From positions 1 to 64,000 of the forward strand of contig CAOLHI010000413.1 of NCBI GenBank assembly GCA_948474755.1: DNA of 64,000 bases, read 5' to 3'. The first letter of the stretch is position 1. Every line of letters begins with the position of its first letter. Shown piece by piece: positions 45,677 through 56,287 of the stretch. The notes beneath the pieces were generated by a model. It worked only from the letters and a program-made list of their open reading frames with translations. It did not search any database and was not told where the DNA came from. Source of the DNA: Ctenosaura bakeri. Lineage: Eukaryota > Chordata > Lepidosauria > Squamata > Iguanidae. The position numbers were made by a program, and so were the translations under genes.

Positions 45677-46141
45677 CAGTGGTTCTCAACCTGTGGGTCG
45701 GGACCCCTTTGGGGGTCGAACGAACTTTTCACAGGGGTCGCCTAAGAACATTGGAAAATAAGTATTTCTGATGGTCTTAAGCTCCATTCCCTCCTCTGTG
45801 GTGGTGCACAAGCACGAGCTATGCACTCGCGTCCTCCTGCCCCCTTTGGTGGGCCAGGATTGACACACTGGAAACTTTTCCCATACTGCCTCCCCCAGCA
45901 GAAATGAGAGCGAAGCAGAAGCAGAGTCCGGGGGGGTGGTGGTTCTCGGAGTTTTTTCCGGGGGAGACGTGCGGCTCCTCTTTCCCTCCCTGCCCACCCA
46001 GCCCCCATTCCTGGTCGGCGATGTGGCCTTTGCCGGGGGGAGGAGGCATTGTAAATAATAAATAATTTTATGGTTGGGGGTCACCACAACATGAGGAACT
46101 GTATTAAAGGGTCGTGGCATTAGGAGGGTTGAGAACCACTG
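45677..46141. mobile_element. SPIN-like non-autonomous hAT element, copy 2
   Basis: Ends 'cagtggttctcaacctgtgg' and 'gttgagaaccactg' are perfect 14-bp inverted repeats. GGTTATTG flanks both sides (45669-45676 and 46142-46149), a perfect 8-bp target duplication. Its interior ('cactggaaacttttcccata', 'gaagcagaagcagagtccgg') is homologous to the GC-rich interior of copy 1, but about 330 bp shorter. Confidence 0.92.
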
Positions 46142-46460
46142 GGTTATTGGGTGTCTCCCATTTATAATGTCATCCAAGGTCAAAGCTTGATGGCAAACCA
46201 TCACCAACAATCTGATTTAGAAGCAGCGCCCGTCCACCCTGTGCCCCGAAGACTACGTTGCCTACAATCCCACGGGTGCCACAAGCTATGAGAACTGAGC
46301 TGCGCATTAATGTGAAGTGTGCTTTGAACTTGCATGAAATGTTCTTGCTGTTATCATGTGAACCAAACTGTAGGAACGGCAGTTCCTGCACAGCTATGTT
46401 TCAGCCACTGAAACTGTAAGCTGTTTGGGGCCTTTCCCCTTCTTCTATGCTGCCCCTGCC

Positions 46461-46517
<57 letters not shown>
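46461..46517 (+). repeat. (TCA)n microsatellite
   Basis: About 17 nearly uninterrupted TCA units; the longest simple repeat in the window. Confidence 0.95.
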
Positions 46518-46519
<2 letters not shown>

Positions 46520-46602
46520 TTTATATAAAGTCATCTAAGTACATGGTACTTCTACAAGTAAAACAACCCAAACTGGTGAGTCCTGCCAAAGACAGTCTAA
46601 AA

Positions 46603-47485
46603 TACAGTTGGCCCTCAACATTTGCTAGGATTAGGCAGGATCCCCACGAAGGTGCCAATACCGCAAATATCAAAATGTCCATGTGGGGCAGGGGGCAGGG
46701 GGGCAGGGCACGGTACGGTGGGGAGAGCAGGCACCCAGGATCCAAACCAGGGAGAGGGCAAGGGGATAGGTCAACATGGTGCCCTATATTTCTTCTCTCT
46801 CGCCCACCTCATAGAATCATAGAAATGTAGAGTTGGAAGAGACCCCAGGGGCCATCCAGTCCAACCCCTGGCCATGCAGGAACACCCTCAAAGCACTCCC
46901 TTTGACAGATGGCCATCCAACCTCTGCTGAAAAACCTCCAAAGAAGGAGACTCCATCACGCTCCATGGAGGCAGCAGATTCCACTGCCGGACAGCTCTGA
47001 CCATCAGGAAGTTCTTCCTGAGGTTCAGGTGGAATCTCCTTTCCTGCAGCTTGAATCCATTGCTCCTTGTCCTGGTCTCTGGAGCAGCAGAAAACAAGCC
47101 CTCTCCTTCCTCTACATGGCATCCCTTCAAATATTTAAACATGGTTATCATGTCCCCTCTTAACCTTCTCTTCTGCAGACTAAACATACCCAGCTCTCTA
47201 AGTCTATCCTCATAGGGCTTCATGGCTTCCAGGCCCCTCACCTCCTTCCTTGGGTATGTGTGGGCACATCAGGAGACGGTTTGTGGTGCTGACAATCAGG
47301 CTGTGAGCCATCCTTAGCTGGGGGTGGAAGACAGGTTTTTAAGGGCTGTGTGGCCTGACCAGAGCTGCCAAGAAGGAAAGTTCCCCTTGAAAAGAAGTGC
47401 CTGAGGTGGACGGGGGACAAGGGTTGGAGAAACTGGCAAATAATTCCATGAAAGTCAGATCTGCAAATGGGGAGGGCCAACTGTA
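46603..47485. mobile_element. Tc1/mariner- or Tigger-like element with nested CR1
   Basis: The left end 'tacagttggccctcaacatt' and the right end, reverse complemented, 'tacagttggccctccccatt' are inverted termini with TA at the edge. About 430 bp of the interior is a CR1 (46809-47241). Without it the element is about 450 bp and non-autonomous. Confidence 0.72.
46809..47241 (-). mobile_element. CR1 retroposon copy
   Basis: The minus-strand frame (46888-47241) is open and encodes [60 protein letters not shown]. The CR1 3' terminus is at 46809. It sits inside a mariner-like element. Confidence 0.92.
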
Positions 47486-47554
47486 GGTGCATATATACAC
47501 AAACAGAGGGAAGGAAGGAATAATAAAACTATACCATACAATTGCGAAACAAAT

Positions 47555-47931
47555 TACAATCATCCCTCCACGTTTGCTAAAGTTAGGGGCACAGGACCCC
47601 AGTGAGAGTGGAAAAACCGTGAATAACTCCAGGCCCTCTCAAACCATATTTAACACACAAGAAACTATGATCACCATATTCAACCCACTGTGGCACCAGG
47701 GTTCCTTCACAAGGCAGAAGTGGGAGGCTGGTGGGGTTTGCTGCCCCCTCCCCTGCTGCCCCACACCATTTTTAAGAGTGACTCACTAGCCTTGTTTGCA
47801 GTTTCTCAGTCTCACGAGGCTTGCGGTCTCTATTCAAAATGGCATAGGGCGGCAGCAGAGCGGACAGCAAATAATCCGTGAATAATCAAATCCGCAAAAG
47901 TGAAACCTGCAAATGTGGAGGGCTGACTGTA
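47555..47931. mobile_element. Tc1/mariner- or Tigger-like element, second copy
   Basis: Left end 'tacaatcatccctccacgtt'; right end reverse complemented 'tacagtcagccctccacatt'. The inner blocks ('ggggcacaggaccccagtga', 'gtgaataatcaaatccgcaa') match the outline of the neighbour at 46603. Length is 377 bp, with no transposase. Confidence 0.7.
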
Positions 47932-47934
47932 TCC

Positions 47935-48400
47935 AGATAAAATACCAACAAATTACAAATCAGAGCAAACTGACAAGCACATTTTAAAGGTATAATCATA
48001 ATCCATTATTAAACTACAGCTCCAAAACCTTTCGGAAGCAAGAAGGTTTTTAACTGAGATTTAAAAGTAATGAGGGAAGGAGCAATCTGAAAATGTTCAG
48101 GGAGGCAATTCCAAGATTATGGAGCAGCAAGTGAAAGAGGGCAAAGCCGAGACAAAGAAGAGGAAACCCTTGGCTGGGTGAGAAGCTGAGAGTTCCCAGA
48201 ACTCAGATCTTCCGCATTAGACTGTTATAGCGCGATTATTCCACTTGCAACATCCTATGGAATCCTGGGGTTTGCAGTTTCTGGAGGGGCTGGCCAGAAC
48301 TGCAAGTGGAATAATAGCGCTATAACAGTCTAGTGCGGAAATGGCCTAGGTTGTGTAGGTCTTTAAATGTGATCTGAAAGGTTTGCAGCCAAAGAACAGA
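47935..48400 (+). repeat. Unnamed dispersed repeat with nested MITE
   Basis: Parallels the repeat at 39450-40055 ('gcaattccaagattatggag', 'tgtaggtctttaaatgtgat'). A MITE at about 48206-48346 interrupts it just before the 'taggtctttaaa' block. Confidence 0.5.
48206..48346. mobile_element. Palindromic MITE copy, shortened
   Basis: Left end degenerate ('gatcttccgcattagactgt'), right end 'agtctagtgcggaaatggcc'. Inner right arm partly deleted after 'ggaggggctggccagaact'. Confidence 0.82.
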
Positions 48401-48699
48401 AACCTCAACCAACCCTTGCAAAATCCTCATTTTAAAAAGATTAAACCAGAAGAGATGAGTCATTTTTGAGTCCCTCTGGAGGCTTCCTTACCTTCCAGTG
48501 TTCTTACCTTTTCTCCTTTTTTAAAAAAATAATCATGTAAAAATTATTTTAAAGCTGAGTGCCATCTGGAGAATGTCAGGCCAAGAGACAATAAATAGAC
48601 TAATTATTTAAAATCAATTAAGTTGGAAATTTATTGTTCAGCCAGAGCCGCTAGAAGTTGGACTTTCAGCAGTAATTCTATAGTCTGATAACATGTGTT

Positions 48700-48906
48700 T
48701 GCTCTTACCATCAGGAAGTTCTTCCTAACATTTAGGTGGAATCTCTTTTCCTGTAGTTTGGAGCCATTGCTCCGTATCCTAGTCTCTGGAGCAAGAGAAA
48801 ACAAGCTTGCCCCATCCTCCATATGAAATCTCTCCAAATATTTGAACATGGCTACCATGTGCCCTCTTAACCTTCTCTTCTCCAGGCTAAACATCCCCAG
48901 CTCTCT
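48700..48906 (-). mobile_element. CR1 fragment
   Basis: Minus-strand frame [20 protein letters not shown] and PETRIRSNGSKLQEKRFHLN; the 3' end is lacking. Confidence 0.85.
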
Positions 48907-49662
48907 ACACTGCTCCTGGTTTTACTAAGCAGGATCAGGTACAGAATTCTTGTGGGCACTTAATACAAGCCTGCAGCAGGATTTCTATTAGCCCCTGATG
49001 GCTGAGTTGTATTTACAGGGATATAGTGGTGGTAATTCACTGTGTGCAAGCGCAACAACACTGAAAATTAAATAGCCCACGAAAGTTAATTGCTCTAGTA
49101 ATTTTCTTATGAGTGCTTAAGATGCTCCAAGTTTCTCTTGTGTTCTTCTCTGGTATCCCAGGGTCTGGGCATATATATTGGCCAGAATTCTTGGTGGTAG
49201 GAAGTGGTCTGGGTAGAACAGGCCCTGTACGTTCTCCCTAACATCTTTATGATTGAAAGGATTAGTTTTTTTTTAATTGAAAATTGAGAGGGGGGACTCA
49301 GAACATCATAGAAAGGAGTCACTCCCCTCTTCCAGAAACCACAAAATTCTGGTTGCAGCCCTGGGTCTAAGCTGAGTTTTACCTGGAGCATCTGCCCATC
49401 CGAAATGCATAAAAATGGTCACAAGGGCTTGGTTTTAATTGTCTGGATGAGGACCACTCCCAGGCAATATTCAGAATGGGCTCTTTTCAAATGTTCAGCG
49501 CCGACAAATTGCAGCTTGTGGGTTTCGGTTGGCAGCATCCCTGAGCTAACCAACTGCTTCCTTTCCTCTCCATGGTCAGAGTAAAACTGTTTAATTAACC
49601 TCTTTTTTGGTGCTTTTCCAGCAGCCACATTCTTCTGCTGTGAGTTACGGACCATGGAACAA

Positions 49663-49746
49663 GGCCACTTCTGCACTAGGCTGTTATAGCGCTATTATTC
49701 CGCTTGCAACCTCCTATGGTATCCTGGGGTTTGCAGTTTCGGGAGA
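49663..49746. mobile_element. Half copy (left arm) of palindromic MITE joined to CR1
   Basis: 'ggccacttctgcactaggct' through 'atcctggggtttgcagtttc' is a left arm only. It passes straight into an inverted CR1 segment. Confidence 0.8.
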
Positions 49747-50328
49747 AATTTTGGTCGTCCTCCTCTGGACTTGCTCCAGCCTGACCAGGTCCTTCTTGAA
49801 CTGGGGTGCCCAGAACTGGACACAGTACTCTATTCTGCTTTGGTCAGATCCCACTTGGAATCCTGTGTTTAGTTCTGGGTCCCACAGTTCAGGAACGATA
49901 TTGACAAGCTGGAAAGTTTCCAGAGGAGGGCAACTAAAAAGACCTGGAAACCATGAAGTGAGGAGCGGCTTAGGGATTTGGGTATGGTTAGCCTGGAGAA
50001 GAGAAGGTTAAGAGGGGACATGATATCTATGTTTAAACATTTGAAGGGATGTCATAGGGAGGATGGAGCAAGCCTGTTTTATGCTGCTCCAGAGACTAGG
50101 ACACGGAACAATGGCTTCAAATGACAGAAAAGTGATTCCACCTAAACAACTTGCCGAGGATAAGAGTAGCTTGACAGTGGAATATGCTGCCTGGAAGTGT
50201 GGTGGAGTCTCCTTTTTTGAAGGCTTTACAACAGAGGTTAGATGGCCATCTATCTTCCCGCATGGAAGAAGGGGACTGGATTTGATGGCCCCGTGGTCTC
50301 TTCCAACTCTATGATTCTATGATTCTAA
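49747..50328 (+). mobile_element. CR1 copy with inverted 5' piece
   Basis: About 49747-49832 is CR1 in minus orientation ('cctcctctggacttgctcca', 'ggtgcccagaactggacaca'). From about 49833 the same CR1 region follows in plus orientation ('tggtcagatcccacttggaa') down to the 3' end 'ctatgattctatgattct'. The inverted 5' end is like twin-priming products of LINEs. Confidence 0.8.
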
Positions 50329-50668
50329 CACTTGACTCGACTCTGCCTACAGTCCACACTCAACCCAACTGCCCTCCTGGACTAAACTTTCGTAATTCTT
50401 GCTAACTGCACTAACTGCCCGAGACCCTTTCTTGTAACGTGTTAGGGAAGCGTTAGGAAAAGGGGAGAACCCTAAGTTGTTTGTCTCCCCACAAAAGCAA
50501 CAACAGTAAAACGTGCCCGAGGATTAGGAAGTGGATTTGTTGGTCTCCTTTCCTCCAGCTTGGGTATGTCCCACAGACATCCGGCACCGGACTCTCAGAT
50601 CTTCTGAAATCTGTAGTTTGAATGAAACTTTGGCTCGGTCCCAATTTGGTTCCACTCAATTCGAAGGG

Positions 50669-50865
50669 AAAGCCAGTACAGCCTAGTGGTTAGAGCACTG
50701 GAATCCCCTTTCAGCCATGGAAACCCACTGGGTGATCTTAGGCAAGTCACACTCTCTCAGCTTCAACAGGAGGCAAAGGCAAACCCCGCTCTGAACAAAT
50801 CTTGCCACGAAAATCCTGTGTTAGGTTCGCCTTAGGGTCCGAAATGACTCGAAGGTGCACAACAA
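50669..50865 (+). repeat. tRNA-derived SINE
   Basis: Head 'cagcctagtggttagagcac', body 'gaaacccactgggtgatctt' and 'caaatcttgccacgaaaatc', tail 'ctcgaaggtgcacaacaatt'. The box B region is poorly preserved. Confidence 0.82.
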
Positions 50866-50938
50866 TTGGAAGCAAGTCTGTTTCACTTTGGGAGACACCT
50901 TACTTGGTCCCAAGAGGCCGGTTTCCGCTTAGATTTAA

Positions 50939-51781
50939 GGCCATTTCCGCACTGCATTGCTTTTAGTGCTATTATTCCACTTTCTACCTCCTGTGGAATT
51001 CCGGGATTTGTAGTTTCCTGAGGCCAAAGAGCTCTCTGACTGAGAATTCTAGATGTTGCTCCCTAAACTGCAAACCCCAGGATTCCATTGGATGTTGAAA
51101 GAGGAATAATAGCACTATAAGAGTGTAGTGCGGAAGTACCACTTAGATTTAAGGCCATTTCCGCACTGCATTGCTTTTAGTGCTATTATTCCACTTTCTA
51201 CCTCCTGTGGAATTCCAGGATTTGTAGTTTACTGAAGCCAAAGAGCTCTCTGGCTGAGAATTCTAGATGCTGCTCCCTAAACTGCAAACCCCAGGATTCC
51301 ATTGGATGTTGAAAGAGGAATAAGAGCACTATAAGAGTGTAGTGCGGAAATACCACTTAGATTTAAGGCCATTTCCGCACTACATTGCTTTTAGTGCTAT
51401 TATTCCACTTTCTACCTCCTGTGGAATTCCGGGATTTGTAGTTTCCTGAGGCCAAAGAGCTCTCTGGCTGAGAATTCTAGATGCTGCTCCCTAAACTGCA
51501 AACCCCAGGATTCCATTGGATGTTGAAAGAGGAATAAGAGCACTATAAGAGTGTAGTGCGGAAATACCACTTAGATTTAAGGCCATTTCCGCACTACATT
51601 GCTTTTAGTGCTATTATTCCACTTTCTACCTCCTGTGGAATTCCGGGATTTGTAGTTTCCTGAGGCCAAAGAGCTCTCTGGCTGAGAATTCTAGATGCTG
51701 CTCCCTAAACTGCAAACCCCAGGATTCCATTGGATGTTGAAAGAGGAATAATAGCACTATAAGAGTGTCGTGCGGAAATAC
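50939..51781. repeat. Four-unit tandem array of a palindromic MITE (214-bp period)
   Basis: 'ggccatttccgcact' starts units at 50939, 51153, 51367 and 51581, an exact 214-bp period. Each unit is a complete palindromic MITE (about 200 bp) plus the 15-bp spacer 'accacttagatttaa'; the same 'cttagatttaa' also precedes the first unit. Units differ by only a few bases. The array therefore arose by tandem duplication of one inserted MITE together with its flank, not by four insertions. Confidence 0.96.
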
Positions 51782-52228
51782 CCTATGATGAGTCTAGTGC
51801 ACAGTTGTAGCAGAACCACAGGCCCAAATCCTTTTGGAACATTACACTGATGTAACACTGGATTATACCAGCAGCTGGACTTTCTACATATTCTTCTAGA
51901 AAGGTATCCCTATTACAGAAGCAGATATGCCCAGAGTGCTTATAGTCCAGTCTGGCATCGCAAGCCCCTCTCCACCCACTGTGACCCAGAACAGCCACCG
52001 GAATGGCTCTGTACATTGTTTTAAATGGTGCTGGCACTGAGCACGTTGTCAACCATGGCGTAGAAATAAAGATGGGCACGTTCCTGCTTTTCATCCTTTG
52101 CTGTTGACACAGTTTCTGGGACACTCTCAGCAAGATTTCCTTCACAATGTGGGAAGACTGTGGGAAGTACGTATAAAGCCCTTCTATGGCTCAGGTCCAG
52201 GTTATTTGAGGACTGTATTCGCCCTTAC

Positions 52229-53215
52229 AGAGAGCCAGTGTGGTGTCATAGCATTGGGCCATGACCTTGAAGGCCAGGGCTTGATTCCCTGCTTAGCCAT
52301 GGAAACCCACTGGGTGACTAACGAAATGTATTTCAACAGAGGGAAATGTAGGGTCCTGCACTTGGGCAGAAAAAATGGAATCCACAAATATAGGACGGGG
52401 GATGTGTGGCTGGATAGCAGTACATGTGAAAAGGATCTAGGAGTCTTGGTAGATCACAAGCTAAACATGAGTCAGCAGTGTGACGCGGCAGCCAAGAAAG
52501 CCAACACGATTCTTGGTGGCATCAATTGGAGTATGGCGTCTAGATGGAGGGAGGTAATGGTAACACTCTATTCTGCATTGCTTAGGCCTCATTTGGAATG
52601 CTGTGTCCAGTTCTGGGCACCTCAATTCAAGAAGGACGTCGACAAGCTGGAACGTGTCCAGAGAAGGGAGACCAAAATAGCGAAGGGTCTGGAAGTCATG
52701 CCCTATTAAGAACGCCTTAGGGAGCTGGGGATGTTTAGTCTGCAGAAAAGAAGGTTAAGAGGGGACACAATAGCCTTGTTTAAATATTTGAAGGGATGTC
52801 ATGTTGAGGAGGGAGTGGGCTTGTTTTCTGCTGCTCCAGAGACCAGGACAAGGAGCAATGGATTCAAGCTGCAGGAAAGGAGATTCCACTTGAACCTCAG
52901 GAAGAACTTCCTGAAGGTCAGGGCTGTCTCGCAGTGGAATCTGCTGCCTCCATGGAGTGTGGTGGACTCTCTTCCTTCTTTGGAGGTTTTTAAGCAGAGG
53001 CTGGAGGGCCATCTGTTGGGAATGCTTTGATGGGTGTTCCTGCATAGCAGGGGGTTGGACTGGATGGCCCCTGGGGTCTCTTCCAACTCTATGATTCTAT
53101 GACCTTGGGTATGTCACAGACTCTAAACCCCAGAAAACCCCCTGATAGGTTCACCTTAGAGTTGCCATAAGTCAGAAACAACTTGAAGGCACGCAACAAC
53201 AACAACAACAAGAAG
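52229..53215 (+). repeat. tRNA-derived SINE split by a CR1 insertion
   Basis: The head and body lie at 52229-52317 ('gccagtgtggtgtcatagca', 'cttgattccctgcttagcc', 'ccactgggtgac'), and the rest at about 53101-53215 ('gaccttgggtatgtcacaga', 'cttgaaggcacgcaacaaca'). The break falls within 'gggtgaccttggg', and TGAC is found at both edges. Confidence 0.88.
52317..53103 (+). mobile_element. CR1 copy nested in a SINE, long
   Basis: Starts near 'gaaatgtatttcaacagagg' and runs to 'ctatgattctatga'. Frames encode [60 protein letters not shown]; one stop interrupts the frame near 52707 before it continues from about 52731 to 53030. At about 787 bp it is one of the two longest CR1 copies in the window. 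Confidence 0.93.
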
Positions 53216-53457
53216 GGACTGCTGTTACATTATCATGTAGAGGAATTGGGAAAGCGACCGAGGCACATTGGAACCGATGCACAATGAGACTGACGCGCAC
53301 TGGTCCCTCTGTGCATTGGGACACCAGCTAGGGAGTGCCAACGTGCATCAGTAGAGCATGATGCATATTGGGACGCTCTTGCCAATGTCGTATTACATAT
53401 CTTTGCAATTCCCTAACAGAGTTGCTAAGTGCCAGTGTTACACAGATAAGTCTACAT

Positions 53458-53989
53458 CAGCGGTTCTCAACCTGTGGGTCACAACCCCTTTGGGGGTCGA
53501 ACGACCCTTTCACAGGGGTCGCCTAAGACCATTGGAAAATACATATTTCCGATGGTCTTAGGCTCCATTACCTCCTCGGTGGTGGTGCGCAAGCGCGAGC
53601 CATGCGCTCGTGTCCTTCTGTCCCCTTTGGTGGGAGTGCTTGCGCACCACCACTCCTGCTGTGGCGACGTTGCTGAGCCCCCCCGTCTTTCCTGGGTGGT
53701 GGTGCACAAGCGTGCTTCAAGACAAAATTTCATTTATTTGTAATTAGAAATAAATATTTCACAATATCTAATTACATATTGTTTTTGTGATTGATCACTA
53801 TGCTTTAATTATGTTCAGTTTGTAACAATGAAAATACATCCTGCATATCAGATATTTACATTACGATTCATAACAGTAGCAAAATTACAGTTATGAAGTA
53901 GCAACGAAAATAATTTTATGGTTGGGGGTCACCACAACATGAGAAACTGTATTAAAGGGTCACGGCATTAGGAGGGTTGAGAACCACTG
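53458..53989. mobile_element. SPIN-like non-autonomous hAT element, copy 3
   Basis: Ends 'cagcggttctcaacctgtgg' and 'ggttgagaaccactg'. GTCTACAT flanks both sides (53450-53457 and 53990-53997), a perfect 8-bp duplication. The right part ('atcactatgctttaattatg', 'cagttatgaagtagcaacga') retains the AT-rich interior typical of SPIN elements, while the left part has the GC-rich segment shared with copies 1 and 2, including the inverted pair 'gtggtggtgcgcaagc' and 'gcttgcgcaccaccac'. Confidence 0.92.
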
Positions 53990-53997
53990 GTCTACAT

Positions 53998-54655
53998 AAA
54001 ATCACATAATGGAGACAGCGATAGAGGATTCTGGCTGACAACGATGACAGCCACAATGATATATTTAACATTCTGCTGTTGGATGAGGCTCCAACCATTT
54101 TGTTGTGTCTCTGGGCTCCCTCCCAAGTTTATTCTGGTTCTTCCCCCCCCTTCCTCCTGCTCCTTGGTGCGTTACATGTGGAAGGAGGCCCACCTGTCCC
54201 CGGATGTTGGTGGGAGCGATCTTGGATGAGGAGTGGAAATGGTGGGCGTCCCCTTAGTCACACAAGGAGGCACTTGAACAGGAAAGACAAAAGCATCTCT
54301 GACTCAGTCCCACTGGTGTCGGGCTATGATTATGCATGAGCTTCTGTGACTCACTTTCCAAAAGTGATCTCCCCACCTGAAAAGTCACATTAACCCACCA
54401 TGCCTTAGCAATCTCCTGAAGTGGTACCTGAAGCTTAAAGAGGCAGCAAAAGAATGAAGAGAGGAAACTGAGCTCCTGCTCCTGTGGTTCCCCCCCCCAC
54501 TACAGCTTGGTCAAGTGACTTTTTTGGGATGACCATTCCCAGAATGCCCAGATCAGCAGGGGATTCTGAGAGCTGTCATCCAAAAAGATATTTCTGAAAA
54601 TTCCTGAATGTTTACTCCCTTTGATCCAAGGATGTGTTTTTCTGTTTACATGAAT
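53998..54655. other. Unassigned intergenic sequence
   Basis: No repeat family or exon recognised; two short C runs near 54144 and 54490. Confidence 0.4.
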
Positions 54656-54656
54656 C

Positions 54657-55443
54657 ATAGAATCATAGAATCATAGAAATGTAGAGTTGGAAGAGACCCC
54701 CGGGGCCATCCAGTCCAACCCCCTGCCATGCAGGAACACCCTCAAAGCACTCCCTTGGACAGATGGCCATCCAGCCTCTGCTTGAAAACCTCCAAGGAAG
54801 GAGACTCCACTACACTCCAATGAGGCAGCAGATTCCACTGCCGGACAGCCCTGACTGTCAGGAAGTTCTTTCTGAGGTTCAGGTGGAATCTCCTCTCCTG
54901 CAGCTGGAATCCATTGCTCCTTGTCCTGGTCTCTGGAGCAGCAGAAAACAAGCCCTCTCCTTCCTCTACATGGCATCCCTTCAAATATTGAAACATGGCT
55001 CTCATGTCCCCTCTTAACCTCCTCTTCTGCAGACTAAACATTCCCAGCTCTCTAAGTCTATCCTCATAGGGCTTCATGGCTTCCAGGCCCCTCACCATTT
55101 TGGTCGCCCTCTTCTGGACTTGCTCCAGCTTGTCAATATCCTTCTTGAATTGGGGTGCCCAGAACTGGACACAGTATTCAAGATGGGGTCTAACCAAAGC
55201 AGAGTAGAGTGGTACCAGTACCTCCCTCGATCTAGACACCATACTCCTATTGATGCAGCCAAGAATTGCATTGGCTTTCTTGGCTGCCGCATCACACTGC
55301 TGACTCATGTTCAGCTTGTGGTCTATGAAGACTCCTAGATCCCTTTCACACGTCCTGCTATCCAGCCACGTGTCCCCCATCCTATATTTCTGCATTCCAT
55401 TCTTTCTACCTAAGTGTAGGACCTTACACTTCTCTCTGTTGAA
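54657..55443 (-). mobile_element. CR1 copy with a 217-codon open frame
   Basis: The minus-strand frame 55395-54742 is uninterrupted and encodes the CR1 reverse transcriptase C-terminal region: [100 protein letters not shown]. The element is 5' truncated, so it is not autonomous. Its 3' end at 54657 repeats 'aatcatag' three times. The open frame indicates a recent insertion. Confidence 0.94.
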
Positions 55444-55643
55444 CCAGAGACTGGTTTTCTAACCCTTTTGCGAATGATCAGAAAGACCAGTGAACAGAGC
55501 AACTGAACAACAGCCCATGAAATTTAATAAAATGAAGCCACAGGCCCATGTGCTGGGGAGCACCCTCCCTACTTTCCCTGTCACCCCCTTTTTCTCTCTC
55601 TTTTCTGCTGCTTCTGTCACCTATTTCTCCATGCTCTCTCTTG

Positions 55644-55808
55644 GGCCATTTCCACACTAGACTGTTGCAGTGCTATTATTCCACTCTCAACATCCTATAC
55701 GATCCTGGGGTTTGCAGTTCAGGGAGTCTAGGGACTGCAAACCCCAGGATTCCATAGGATGTTGAAAGTAGAATAACAACACTGTAACGGTCTAGTGCGG
55801 AAATGGCC
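55644..55808. mobile_element. Palindromic MITE copy with TTG target duplication
   Basis: From 'ggccatttccacactagact' to 'gtctagtgcggaaatggcc', with TTG on each side. Arms meet at 'gggagtctagggactg'. Confidence 0.9.
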
Positions 55809-55929
55809 TTGGTTATCTTTCTGTGCATCTCCTTGTCATCGCTTCTCTCTCTGCCCCTTTTCTACCACCGCCCCTCCTCTCTTTTTGTCATCCCATTCAC
55901 TCTCTCTGTGTCACCTTTTTCTCCTCTCT

Positions 55930-56181
55930 GGCCATTTCTGCATGACATTCTTATAGCGCGATGATTCCACTTTCAACCTCCTATGGAATCCTGGGGTTTG
56001 CAGGTTCGGGAGGGGCCAGCCGGGCTTCCACTTCTAAAACTTTTTCAGAATGGCAACCATCCTTCCTTGGATTGCAACTCCCAGCATCCGGTCGGCCCCT
56101 TCCGGAACTGCAAACCCCAGGATTCCATAGGAGGTTGAAAGTGGAATCATCGCGCTATAAGAGTGTCGTGCGGAAATGTTC
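55930..56181. mobile_element. Palindromic MITE copy with TCT target duplication
   Basis: From 'ggccatttctgcatgacatt' to 'gtgtcgtgcggaaatgttc', with TCT on each side. The loop (about 56030-56095) holds about 65 bp of unrelated sequence between the two arms. Confidence 0.88.
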
Positions 56182-56287
56182 TCTGTCCTCCCCAGTCCTC
56201 CTCTTTCCATTCTCTCTCCTCTCCAGCCCCTTTTCTCCATCCCTTCCGCTACCTCTCCAACCTCTTTGCCTCTTCTGCTACCCCTTT

